A stretch of 64,000 nucleotides of DNA from positions 248,001-312,000 of the forward strand of contig JABYQU010000037.1 in assembly GCA_022264855.1 (NCBI GenBank). The letters run 5' to 3'. The notes beneath the pieces were generated by a model, which was not told the DNA's origin, ran no database searches, and saw nothing but the letters and a program-made list of their open reading frames with translations. This document shows positions 35,046 to 45,928 of this stretch, piece by piece. Both the position numbers and the translations under genes were made by a program. How positions within the stretch are numbered: the first letter of the stretch is position 1; every line of letters starts with the position of its first letter. Origin of the DNA: Lenzites betulinus. Lineage: Eukaryota; Basidiomycota; Agaricomycetes; Polyporales; Polyporaceae.

Positions 35046-35106
35046 ACGGCGTTCCACGTATGAGCTAGGGGAGCGTTGCTTATGACTGCTTTCCACTGTA
35101 TTATAT

Positions 35107-38100
35107 CTACACTTTCATAGTAACGCTACTGCCCGCCGTCCCGCCTTTAGGCAGCGACACATTCAGAATCGTTGCTTTCGAGAACGGCCACCCCGAATCG
35201 ATTGTCACCTGCACGGTGCTCAAGGTCTGTGATGGGTCCGAGACCGTGACGGTCCCCTGGCCCAGATTGTATACCAACGCCGCATTCCCGCTGGACTTGA
35301 CGGTCCTGGGGGGTTCCAACAACGACGGGGAGAAGGTGGCTTCGCCCCCTATCGACGACCAGAAGACGAACATCGCTGTACGATGCGCGGGGTCGTACAC
35401 CGCAGACACATTGGCATCGTTCCGGATGGTGATGGGCTCATTGGTGAGGACCTTGCGCTCGAACTCCTGGTGACTGACGGCGGGGAAGATGGTGTAGCCC
35501 ACGGGGACGTCTAGGTTGCTCCCAGACCCGTGGTTTATCCAGGCCGAGAAGAGGTCGACGGTGGTCGTGCCGACTGTGGAGATCCCGATGGTTGCCCAGT
35601 CGCCCGTCCGCGGACCGAAGTCGACCGCGAGGTCGAAGTTATGGTCGAACGCCGCCTGGTGGAACGCGTAGCCGACGTTGTCGTGCCAGAGCGTGCGCGC
35701 GAGCGAGAAGTTGCTCCCGTGGGCGAGCGGGAGGCCGTCGACGAAGACGGCGCCGTTGTGCCGCTTCTGGTCGAGCACGGAGAGGACGGGGCTGCCCGTG
35801 GAAGAGTTGACGCTGGAGACGAGGACGTGCTGCACGTCGTCGTCGAGGAAGAACCACGCCTTTTGGAACTTGAGGGAGCCCGTGAGGGGGTTTGTGTAGC
35901 GCATTGCGGCCGCGCCGATTGTACCGTCGGAGACGCCCCCGACGAAGGCCTCCTTACCCGAGAATTGCTCTGAGTTGCAGGTTAAGGGCGTTGCATTGTA
36001 GTCGATGGTGATGCCAGGGATCACTGGACAGGATATGTGAGGGGATTACTCGCGATAGAGTGCTTGTGACTAACAGTTCCAGTCCCATGCGGCTGCAATA
36101 TCTTCGTACTCATTCCCTTGGAGGTATGTGTACAATGTTCCGTCGGACAAATGGAAACCAAGAGGCTATACGAACAAGCTTAGAGTTCATGGTGGTAGTG
36201 TAGCTTGACAACTCGGGAACTCACGTTTTCAGCGTTCGTGCATTCTCCGTTCTTGGTTCTTGTCGAATACATCTTCAGTGTGCTCACATAGCCGGAGCCA
36301 CGTTGGACCTACAGCAAGCCACCCGTCATCAGTATCACACAGAACACGAACACCCAAGATAACATGTACTTGCCATGTAATCATTCGCATAGAACATGCG
36401 GTTTCCGCTGATACTTCCGGCGTTGGCATCCTTGCTCCCTTGGGCAAGACTTTCCGATACAGATTGCAAAATATCCGAATCCCAGAGCTCCCCCAGCTCT
36501 TGGATCTCTGTGACATTGATGTTGATACTTCCTGTGGCTCTATATAGAGATGAGCAAGAGTCGTCACCCACTCGGTCGTACATAGCTCACTTACTGCTGG
36601 TCGACCACGGGGAAGCTAATGAATCTGTTTAGGACGCTCTGCGAAAGTCAATATACGTGTAGCTTTGCTAATAATAACAATGTTAAAACTTACGAAGTCC
36701 CAATGCAGGACATTCGTCAAGACGTTCCGGTAGATCATCCATAGGTCACCTTGCAAAAGCGTCTCGAATGCTGCTTGAGAGCCCGTGCTCGCGTTCTTAG
36801 CAGAATATTGAGTTCCCGCTGCAGCAATCTCCAGCGCAAGAACATCATTCGTGCTAAAACTTAAAGTCAGTATCGTTGAAGGTGTACCTAATCAATTACT
36901 CACTAATCTTTTCCGTAGTTTCCGTTGTAGATGATTCCTCCATGCTGCCCAAAGCTGCCGTCGGGTCGGATACCATCGGCTTTCACCGCGTTCTGAACAA
37001 CGACCTCCTTGTGTATACGGCCATAACCATCCGTAAGGATAGACGCGTTGTTGATGAGCAGCCCGGAGTCAATGCCAATCTTTGCCACATCGAGTGTGTT
37101 CGCTCCGGTCAAGAAGCCAAGGCCGTTCACGTTGTGATCAAACGTTCCAAAGGCCCGAGTTGTGATGTGGGTGCAGTTGTTCACCTGCGATTCGTTCATT
37201 GAATCGGCGCCCACTAGGAGGCAGCCCTCGCCGACGAGTTCTGGAATACCGATAATCTATGAGGGCCATCTCAATCAGAATGTGAATCTTAGAGCGAGAT
37301 GGAACTCACGTTTGAGAACCAGTTGGTATTCCAAAAGCCGGGAGTCCCGCATGGGCAGGACGCCAGTCCGCCAGAGTCAAGACAGGCTTGATCTGTGAAG
37401 TCGTTGGCGAACCAGAAGTCCATGGCACTGAGAATGGCGTCCAATAGAGAAGAACTGTTCACAAAGCTCTGGGAGCTGCCCTCCACACCTCCGTGCCATG
37501 CAGCGGCCATAGTCACTAATAACATATTAGCTAGATTCTCAGCAAATTATGGCGAAATCATGGCTACCGATGCGACTCCAGTGATCTTCGGCGGGCCTGG
37601 TGATATGGTGAGCTCTGGCATCAGCAAACATAGGTTATACGTACCAGTTCGCACGTCTGGCGGTACACCCGGTGGTGTAATCGACCTCAGAATCCGGCCA
37701 CTTACCATCGTCCCCAAGAGTCGACAACCTGGATGGGATATGACGTCATGGCATGTCTGTGCACATTGAATTGTGCGACTGACCATTGGGACACGGAGTC
37801 TGTCGAGTTGATTCCGGAGAGGATCAGAGACAACCTGCGCTCGCGTGCGTCAGCTATTTCCGCTAGCGTCCCTGGATCCAGTGTTTGGGTCGGCTGAGCG
37901 GCCGAAGTGGATGACGCGAGTGCGCTTGTTCTCGAGGCTGTCGAAGCACTTGAGCTCGAGTCAGTTGCAGACGGTATGGCAGACGCGCTCGAGCTCAATG
38001 ACTGGGACACGGAGGTGGAGCCGAGGGTGGCTGAAGAGTTTGCGGTGCCCACGGCGCTTGAGAGTGTACTAGATGATACACCAACACCTGAAGACCCCAA

Positions 38101-38304
38101 AGACGCCGATGTGGAAGAGAGGGCAGCAGAGCTTAACGCAGATGCGGACCCAGTGAACAGTGGTATTGATGGTAATCCACTAGACTGTGAGGAATCTGCA
38201 GTAGAGGATGCGAGGGCAGTCTTGCCTGGATCGCCAATGGCGGCACCGGCAGCACTCAGAAGTAGCCCCGGGAAGACGGTGGCTGCGACCGCGAGTGTAA
38301 GCAT
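35107..38304 (-). CDS. Polysaccharide lyase family 8 protein, copy A (Ser-rich N-terminus)
   Basis: Secreted lyase of the hyaluronate/chondroitin/xanthan lyase family; the substrate of fungal members is not established. The first ATG of the N-terminal open frame is 38304 (MLTLAVAATVFPGLLLSAAG), which gives a good signal sequence; the frame stays open upstream to 38373 without an ATG. A Ser/Ala/Thr-rich linker of about 110 residues follows (38260-37880), then the lyase: GKWPDSEVDYTTGCTARRA, WHGGVEGSSQSFVNSS, WNTNWFSN plus VIIGIPELVGEGCLL (catalytic Asn region), and DGSFGQHGGIIYNGNYG with catalytic His and Tyr nine residues apart. The C-terminal beta-sandwich is the single 305-codon exon 36024-35107 (IPGITIDYNATPLTC, VGGVSDGTIGAAAMRY, VLDQKRHNGAVFVDG). 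Copy B lies 850 bases upstream on the same strand. Confidence 0.88.
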
Positions 38305-39152
38305 CCCGGAAGCACGCAGGATCGCCACGGTGTGTTGGGCCCAGAGAGAGAAGGCTCGAACGAGACCTAGCACACTGGAATCGTCCTGCGCGGTCTTATG
38401 GGGAGCGGGGCTGACGCTGGCTGACGGACCATCGGAGACAGGGTGCGAGTAGATGCATGCTTGGTCTTATGACAGGCACGGTGATTGAACGAGATGTCAA
38501 CGAGACCGACGCGAAGCGAAGGATGCAGTCATGCACCGCGCCCTAACGCGGTCACGCCCATTCCCCGTGCACGCGGTCCGCTGAATCCGGCTCGAGCATC
38601 GCCCGCTCGTCCAATCACTGCCGATCTTCAAATTCAGTCTCAGGCCCTCCCGCCACGATAGAACACTCACCGTGCTTCCTGCAGCCTGCACAGTCGGTGT
38701 CTAGAAGCGGCGGATTAATATCTACGTGTCCCGCGGCCTACTGCCACGCTGCTCACCTTGTGTCGACCTCCGCCTATGCCGTGAAAGTGCTGCCACTTTG
38801 GCAGATGAGACCACGCTGTGCCCTCATCACATGGAGTAGCTTCAGATCCATTAGGAACATACTTCTGATCACGGAGGGAGTTGTGTCCCGTGAGGGGATT
38901 TATCGCGCTCATCCTGTCTTCAGCCCGGCACAACCCTCGGCAACACTACACGTGATGAATGGAATGGCCTGCGCGGCACCAGAAGGATAGTAAAAATCCC
39001 GATTCAATTGACTCCATAGTTAGTACACGCAATTCGAAACCCATAAATCAGAACTACTGCACAGTCCAAGTCAGACTCTGAGAGGGCAAAATCGCAGGCC
39101 GGTTACTCACATTCACAAACATGCACTTCGTCGCCGCGACCCTTCAGGGTCT
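38305..39152. other. Spacer between the two PL8 genes
   Basis: About 850 bases holding the promoter of copy A and the 3' end of copy B. The first 70 bases (38305-38373) keep frame with copy A but lack an ATG, so an extra 5' exon may lie here. No repeat or third lyase fragment was seen. Confidence 0.45.
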
Positions 39153-41868
39153 TCAAGCCGGCAAGTTCTGAGTTACGCTGCTTCCCGCAAGGCCCCCAGA
39201 CGGCAGAGTGACCTGAACCGTCTTGGTCTTGGAGGTGCCCCAACCAGCTGGGGCGGTCCCGGATCCGAGTGTGAACGTGAGAGTAGCCGACGACAGCGTC
39301 TGCGTCGGATCCGCCACCGTGACCGTCCAGGTGGACATACGCAGTATCACGTTCACGTTGCTGTCGGACGCGATCTTAATCGTGGCCCCACCCGTCGACA
39401 GCGCCGGAATGGTCACCGTTCCGCCAGTGGCCACCCAGTATACGAGGAACACGCTCTTGTTGTTGACGTCGAGAAGGGCGGAGATCGACCCGTCGTTGCG
39501 GATGGACTGGACGTTGGTCGCGGCAACCTTCTGCTGGAAGTTGGCAGCCGTGGTCGCGGGGAATACCATGTATGAGATGGCGCTCGTGATGTCGTCGTGG
39601 CTAAGCCATGCCGTGAACATGTCTACGGTCACAGGCGGCTGGGAGGAGGCGCCGATGGCAGACCAGTCGCCGGTTCGAGTGGAAACGTCGACAGACAGCG
39701 TGACGGGGTCGGACGTGTTGAAAACGTAGCCAACGCCGCCGTGCCACACAGAGCTGGGGTGGGAGAAGTTGCCGCTGTTGGCCGTTGCACCATTGACGAG
39801 GACCTGGCCGACATGCTTGCGCTGGTCGAGGACAGAGAACACGGGAGCGGTAGTCGCAGAGGTGATGCGGGCGACCATAACGAACTGAACGTCGTTATCG
39901 AGGAAGAACCAGGTCTTGCGCCAGTTCAAGTTCTTCGAGCTCGGAGTCTCGTATCGCATAGCGATTGCGCCTACGTTGCCATCTGATGCGCCGCCGACGA
40001 GGGTCTGCGTACCGGTGTGGCGAGTGGTGCTGCATGTAAGGGGCGTGGCGCCGTAGTCGACAGTGATGCCCGGAATAAGGTTCCAATCCCATGCAGCTAC
40101 GATGTCCTCGTACTCGTCGCCGTTCAGATGAGTGTAGACAGTGCCGTCAGCGAGGTGGAAGCCGAAGTTGTTGGCCTCGTCGGTACATTCGGTATTCTGG
40201 GTCCGAGTAGAGAACATACGGAGGGTCGTGACGTAACCAGGACCGCGTTGGACCTGTCCAGGAACATTCAATAACAAGATTCATTATACACGTCTTCAAA
40301 CTTACCGCGAAATCATTGGCAAAGAAGACTCGATTTCCAACCAGATTACCTGAGTTCGCAGTAGTAGTGTTGAGCGAGAGATTGTTGAAGACATCCTGGA
40401 TGACATCCGAGCCCCATTCCTGGCCAAGGACTTGGAGCTGTGTCAGGTTGGTCTTGATGTCGGAAGACGCACTGCCGACTTTGTGAGAAATGGTTTTGTA
40501 GGGAAGACCAGTTGTTCACTCACTGGTCGTCAATGACCGGGTCAGTCAGGAACCTCCCGAGGACGCTCTGAACACAGCTCAGAAAAATGTTATGTGCAAA
40601 AGTTTGAAGTGTCACTCACGAAATCCCAATGGAGGACATTGGTGAAGATGTTACGGTAAATCATCCACTGGTCACCGTCGACCAGGGTCTCAAGTGCGGT
40701 CCTTGCATCGGATGCCGCTTGAAACTGGGTCCCTCCGGCCTCTATCTCAAAGCTGAACAAATCGTTTTCGCTGCAATGGGTTGCGTCTCAGCATGGCTGA
40801 TAGCCGGGAGGAATGCGCGGACTCACTAATCCTTCCCATAATTGCCGTTGTAGATGATCCCAGTGTGCTGCCCAAACGAGCCGTCCGGCCTGATCCCATC
40901 CGCCTTGATAGCGTCCTGGATCACAGCGTCCGCATGGACACGCCCAAACGCGGCGGTGACGAGAGTCGCGTTCTGAGCGAGCAATCCTCCGTCGACACCG
41001 ATGCTCGCGATATCCAGCGCGTTCGCCCCGGTTATCGCGCTGACACCGTTGATACCGGTATCGAACGTCGCAAAGCTCCGCCCCGTGATCTTCTGGCAGC
41101 TAGCGAGCTCCGACGCCGTGAGTGAGCTCCCAAGGAGCAGGCAGACTTCTCCAACAAACGTGGGGACTCCAATGACCTGTCGAGTTTAATTATAGCGTAA
41201 ACGAGGCCGAGATAGCCAGTTCTCCTGGAGACGTACGTTGGAGAACCAGTTGGTGTTCCACAGTCCAGGCGTCCCGCATGGACACGCAGCATCTCCGCCG
41301 GAGTCTAGGCAGGACGGGTCCGTGAAGTCGTTGGAAAACCAAAAGCCCAAGGCTGCGGAGATGGCGGAGCGGACTTGAGTGCTCTGCACGAACTGGTCTG
41401 CGCCCTTGAAGCCTCCATGCCAGGCCGCAGAGAGGGTCACTGCAGCGCACGCAGGTATATGATTAGCGGTAAGTACGGTGAACTACTAGCAGATCCAAAG
41501 ACTAACGGAGATGCGACCAGTGAGTTTGGGCCTTCCAGTTGGCCGTCGGTGCATCACAACCGGCCGTGTAGTCTACGTCAGGCCATTGACCGTTGGATTC
41601 GAGAGTCGAAAGCCTGCCCCGAAGTCAGTGTTGAGATTCGCAAGAAAGAGCGAGAGTTGGCATACAAGGACGGTATAGTCGATGCGCCTGTCGCGCTGCC
41701 GACAATGGTTGCGAAGCGGCGCGCTGTAACGGTCTGTAGGTCTTGTGCAGTCGTATCAGTAGCTCTAGGGATCACAGTGGCCAGGGTGGGCGCGCCGATA
41801 CAGCACGCGAGTGCTACGAGGGGCAATAGCATGCGGTTTCCGCGTTGGTTCTGCGTGCTGTAGAGCAT
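39153..41868 (-). CDS. Polysaccharide lyase family 8 protein, copy B
   Basis: Paralogue of copy A. ATG 41868 (MLYSTQNQRGNRMLLPLVAL) begins a signal peptide; the mature chain starts near TVIPRATDTTAQ with no Ser-rich linker. Landmarks: NGQWPDVDYTAGCDAPTANW, AAWHGGFKGADQFVQSTQ, WNTNWFSN plus VIGVPTFVGEVCLLLGSS (catalytic Asn region), DGIRPDGSFGQHTGIIYNGN with the Tyr nine residues after the His, FLTDPVIDD, and the C-terminal exon 40277-39153 (WDWNLIPGITVDYGATPLTC, VGGASDGNVGAIAMRYETPS, VLDQRKHVGQVLVNG). Stop TGA at 39153. Introns match copy A in several positions (for example after NTNWFSN and after the GNYGKDY segment), as expected for a tandem duplicate. A TATAAAAG box lies about 70 bases upstream. 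Confidence 0.9.
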
Positions 41869-42614
41869 GCTCGTGTGTTGCTGGGCTCGAGAGGGGATGC
41901 TGAGATCCTGTTTTTAACCCAGGCTCCTCTCGCTCCTTTTATACATAGTGGGCAGGGCGAGCGCACGATGCCTGCAGTCCATAATAGTGCTGCGAAGCGA
42001 AGACGAAGCAAGTCATGCAGGCAAGTGGCTCATGCCGCCCATCAGGCTTCTCCGCCGCTGGCTGACATGCCGAGGTTCAGCGGGTGGTCTCTGGGCATAG
42101 CTTCGGACGCTGCACTCACCAGATTAGGCCGCGTTCCCCTCGCCGACGCCCAAATCCCGACGCAATGACTAGGACGAGCTCCCACACAGTGCCGCCGTAC
42201 GTTGTGCGCCAGGCACACAGCCGGATATCGAGAGCCCAGACATGATGAGGTCCGATGGTATACGGCGAAAGCGCAAGTAACCTCATGGTTGGCGGAGAAA
42301 TACAGGCACCATCTGGCTTGCGAAGTCAACGGCGGTGCATATGCTCACTGGACATGTGCGCGAGCTCCCGGAGAAATCAGGTGAGCATGAGAAACCCCGG
42401 AGGTATTGTATTGAGCACAGTGCTCAGCTTGATCGCTTCCAGTCGAGGTGCGCCGGTTGTGGGTCCATCTTTACGAGTCATTGCAAGTCACAGCCGGATG
42501 AGCGTTTCATTGCGAGCGAAGCGAGCATCTCTCTGGGTGAATTCAAGCAACCAAACAAATACAAATTGTCCGCTTCGCAAACTTGTAGGTGGCTAAAGGG
42601 CCTGTTGCGCTATG
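41869..42614. other. Intergenic region upstream of PL8 copy B
   Basis: About 745 bases without a gene. Apart from the TATA box of PL8 copy B, no motif or repeat was recognised. Confidence 0.4.
41936..41943 (-). promoter_or_regulatory. TATA box of PL8 copy B
   Basis: TATAAAAG on the minus strand, about 70 bases before the ATG at 41868. It is the best TATA match in the window and fits a strongly induced secreted enzyme. Confidence 0.65.
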
Positions 42615-42625
42615 ACTCCGATAGA
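42615..42625 (+). repeat. Left direct repeat flanking the palindromic element (target-site duplication)
   Basis: ACTCCGATAGA, found again in the same orientation at 43478-43488 on the other side of the element. An 11-base direct repeat at both borders is what insertion with target duplication leaves. Confidence 0.75.
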
Positions 42626-42630
42626 GTAGA

Positions 42631-42903
42631 GTATACAACAGTTATTGCAACTTTCTAGGTGTAATAAATAGCGGTAGTTGCAACTTCAGCGGTTTAAGGC
42701 CAAATAGACGCCGTTCAGCACAGCCACTGACGCGCGAGACGCGGGCGCCTATCTGCAGTTGCAGTCACAGCGAGGTGGGCGTCTATTGTAGTTGCAGCCA
42801 CGAAAAGAACACGCAGCGAGCGGAATTGAACACCGGACCTGCTGCAAAAGCCTAAGTGAGAGTGACACATGTAAACCACTCAGCCACAGGGCTGTACAAA
42901 TGT
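42631..42903 (-). repeat. Left arm of the palindrome
   Basis: Checked in 60-base blocks against the right arm: no mismatch or gap over 273 bases. Begins GTATACAACAGTTATTGCAA at its outer end. The A-box faces the spacer, so polymerase III transcription would run outward, to the left. The arm contains several TTGCAACT/AGTTGCA words. Confidence 0.9.
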
Positions 42904-43203
42904 TCTGGTTGCGCACGGTACTAGTTCGGATACATTTCTCCAGCTACTAATGGCACCCCAAGTTACTCCAAGTCCTCACGCAGCGCCAAGCTTCAGCAAG
43001 ATGTCAGATTCCAGTGATAGAAATGGACCACTCGGCCACAGAACTATACACACTATAGGAGTATATATAGTACTAGTGTTCATCCATTCCTTTGGCTACT
43101 AACAGCATTATAAGTCCTTATGCAGCACCAAGATCCGGTGAGGACTTGGAGTACCATTAGTAGCTGAGAAAATGTATTTTGACTAGTACTGTGAACAACT
43201 ATA

Positions 43204-43476
43204 ACATTTGTACAGCCCTGTGGCTGAGTGGTTTACATGTGTCACTCTCACTTAGGCTTTTGCAGCAGGTCCGGTGTTCAATTCCGCTCGCTGCGTGTTC
43301 TTTTCGTGGCTGCAACTACAATAGACGCCCACCTCGCTGTGACTGCAACTGCAGATAGGCGCCCGCGTCTCGCGCGTCAGTGGCTGTGCTGAACGGCGTC
43401 TATTTGGCCTTAAACCGCTGAAGTTGCAACTACCGCTATTTATTACACCTAGAAAGTTGCAATAACTGTTGTATAC
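43204..43476 (+). repeat. Right arm of the palindrome
   Basis: Exact reverse complement of the left arm. A-box at 43221-43231 and B-box at 43276-43285 on the plus strand. The sequence does not fold as a working tRNA: the five bases either side of the TTCAATT loop do not pair, so it is a tRNA-derived promoter and not a tRNA gene. Confidence 0.9.
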
Positions 43477-43477
43477 A

Positions 43478-43488
43478 ACTCCGATAGA
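43478..43488 (+). repeat. Right direct repeat flanking the palindromic element
   Basis: ACTCCGATAGA, the partner of 42615-42625, one base beyond the right arm. Confidence 0.75.
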
Positions 43489-44201
43489 ACCTATTCAGAT
43501 ACAATTTTGGTACCCCATTACCATTTCGTACGTACTATACATGCTCAACAGCTAGGAATGGCGGTATACCAACACGAATCAATGGAACTACAACACCGAT
43601 GAAGGTCGTCGGGGTGCTCTGTGGTTTGGCGCCCACGACGCGTGCGGGCGCCAAGTATATGTTGTGGCCCCGACACACGTTGCTTTGCTCTACCACCATG
43701 GGGAGTGAATAGAAAATATAGCTTGCATATAAAATCTGCGATCCTACTGAACAATACTGGAGGTAGCATGACTGCTCACGCGCGTAGCGAGCAACCTCGT
43801 CCCTGACGAACACTAGTAACAGGTACTTTGAATCTAGCACTCATGATCGTCAGGTACAAAGCTGTCAACACGAGCGCCAAAGCCCACTTACAACCGAGCG
43901 CCCTGTCCCAGACTGAGACTCCCACCAACTACTCTTGGCACGTTTCTACTTGACTGCATATGCAATTCATGTCATTCAATCTCTGACCAGGGTTAACAGC
44001 TGCCGGGATGATTGTATCGCACATATGACCCAGTATGACTCGCAGGATAAACTCCAATTAACGCGCAGTATATGCTACATCTAGCGATACAAAAGTAGAT
44101 GCAATGTCCGAATTGATACAATAGAAGCCATGGCTGCACCTGCAGCCCGTCTGAAAGTCCTGGACGTGGCATCGCGAGTCGTAACGGAGGCAGAGAGGCT
44201 T
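43489..44201. other. Intergenic region downstream of the palindrome
   Basis: About 710 bases. A minus-strand open frame (43535-43840) lacks an ATG and has no family signature. No other repeat was seen. Confidence 0.4.
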
Positions 44202-45124
44202 TTATGCCTTGCCGCCGGCCATGACATGAAGCTTGGCGAGAGAGCAGACGACCGGAACAGCATAGAAGGCGTATGCTACCCAGACCACTAAAAGAGGAGA
44301 GATTAGACAAATTAATGACTCGAGCCACGTGGGAAACGTACTGATGAAGCCGTTGCTCGTACCGGCAATGAGTTGTGGGGCGTCTGAGCCCTCCTTGGAG
44401 ATATCGCTGTTGAAGTCTTCGACGGCCTTGCCAAACCACATCCGGATGACCAAAAACGACGTGATCCCTTCATCTCATATTAGCACTTGGCCTCATCGTA
44501 GAGCGTATCTTGACCTACCGATGAGGAAACCGAGCAGCCCGATCCAAGCAGTTGCGCGCTGGACGCCGGGCCTGTCGAAGGTGTTGCCGAACTTGCCCAT
44601 CTTCCCTCGCAAGGCAGTGAGAGTGAAGAGGATGAAGAAGATCAATGTGAAGGCAAGCGACACCGCGATGAATGCAGGAGTCGTGGCTGTGGGCGCGGAG
44701 AGCAAGTCCGGAGCGTTGCTGGGAAGGACAGAGAGGTCTGGAAAACGATCCCGAATCAGAGTTGAACCCAATGTGATTGACCACTGAAACTCACCATAGT
44801 GCGGCGACACCGTTGGCGCAGTGCAAGTAACAGAGGCGTCGTTGTTTGCCCGCGTGCATGAGCCTATACACTGTTATAATTGTGATAAAACGATCATAGG
44901 CGTTCGGACTTACCCAATGCACCCAAGAAGACCGACGGACCATCCACTCCTTGCGAAGAGTGTGCATCTGTCAGCTGGAGAGATGGCGACACCGTAAGGA
45001 GTGCAACCCCTGTAGGGAAGAGGAAGACAGGTGCCAGATACGAGAACAGTATAAGGATGAAGGAGGTGAGAGACAGCAGGGGCGCCAAGTACAAGTTGAT
45101 GGCTTTCGAGAGTCCAGCGATCAT
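44202..45124 (-). CDS. SUR7/PalI-family four-transmembrane protein
   Basis: Membrane protein of the SUR7/Rim9 (PalI) type, which act in eisosome-like membrane domains or in ambient-pH signalling. ATG 45124. Layout: helix 1 LAPLLSLTSFILILFSYLAP; an extracellular loop with GSCTR and two Cys (SVTCTAPT), the family hallmark; helix 2 AFIAVSLAFTLIFFILFTLT; a cytosolic loop GKMGKFGNTFDRPGVQ; helix 3 ATAWIGLLGFLIG; a loop with MWFGKAVEDFNSD; and helix 4 VWVAYAFYAVPVVCSLAKL. Stop TAA at 44202. Four short introns. Choice between SUR7-like and Rim9/PalI-like cannot be made by eye. Confidence 0.75.
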
Positions 45125-45928
45125 CGTGAAGGTGTTGATAGAAGAAGAAATGAGGTGGTGTAGCTATACGGAATACGTCAAGCGAGAGAGAGAATTCGGC
45201 TGGTCTTGTGCGGAGCAGTAGAGACTGTATACCCTGCCTGCAGAGAGTTGGGAAGATGTTCGTAGAAGGAGTCGACCAGAGACAATGAGACAACCATGGT
45301 CTGGACGAGACTTTAAGTACCAAGTCGCTTGCGCGTAACTCTCATGCGATGCTAGGAGCGCATTATTAGACATGCTGGACAATTTGCAGAGAACAATAGG
45401 AGGACAACGTCGGCAGGAAGCAGCGCCGTCGTTCACAAAGAGCACATAAGGTCGGGTAACGAGGTCCGGCAACTCATTGTTCCCAAAAGGGGAAGCGCCC
45501 AGGGTGCGCCACCAGCGTCTAAATAGCGCACAAACAAGTGACTGCTAAAACTAGCGCTGGAACCTGGACCGGTGTCCGAACCTTCATCCAGAAAGTACTG
45601 TAGTCTCGCATGGCTCCACTCCAGCAGGTATCCATTCAGCAGCTCACCATTTAGGGTGAATACACGAGTGTGTCTTGAAACGACCTGTGCGATCCGGCTC
45701 ATCCCGCAAATGTGCACTCAAGATGCGGTGAGGGTGCGACAGTTGCATTATCAACGGCGCGCCGATCGGACTCCGGTCTGAGGTCTGCCGGTTGTACCTA
45801 TAGTCAATCAGTAAGCAGCCATGCTTGTGACTATGCCGAACATAAGTTCGCATGCGCACTATCTGTACCTTGCTCAGAAACCTTGACCTCGAGGGAGGGT
45901 CTCCTGTCGAGATATCCGCCGAAGGACC
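45125..45928. promoter_or_regulatory. Divergent promoter region, SUR7-like gene and amidase
   Basis: About 800 bases between divergent genes. No coding content recognised; no clear TATA box found on either side. Confidence 0.4.

Larger units (their letters stand above)
42626..43477. mobile_element. Fold-back element of inverted tRNA-derived (SINE-like) units
   Basis: About 850 bases: a 273-base left arm (42631-42903), a 300-base spacer (42904-43203) and a right arm (43204-43476) that is the exact reverse complement of the left. Direct repeats of 11 bases border it. Each arm holds, reading outward from the spacer, an A-box TGGCTGAGTGG and a B-box GTTCAATTCC 55 bases apart, the spacing of an RNA polymerase III tRNA promoter. 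No protein is encoded, so it is non-autonomous. The long perfect arms and the target duplication would also fit a Mutator-like fold-back MITE. A third A-box, TGGCCGAGTGG, sits in the spacer on the minus strand (43028-43038). Confidence 0.8.

Noticed and set aside
38305..38373. GTG at 38373 as the start of PL8 copy A
   Set aside because: Nuclear genes start at ATG; the ATG at 38304 gives a proper signal peptide. An upstream exon remains possible.
37907..38452. Plus-strand 181-codon open frame rich in Glu/Asp/Ala
   Set aside because: It is the antisense shadow of the Ser/Ala-rich linker of PL8 copy A; no domain and no conserved motif.
43204..43300. Arm sequence as a true tRNA-Ser/Leu gene
   Set aside because: A- and B-boxes match but the T-stem and anticodon stem do not pair; it occurs as an exact inverted pair inside a repeat, unlike the well-folded tRNA at 63017-63109.
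43535..43840. Minus-strand open frame next to the palindrome as a transposase remnant
   Set aside because: It lacks an ATG and shows no DDE, reverse transcriptase or other mobile-element motif.
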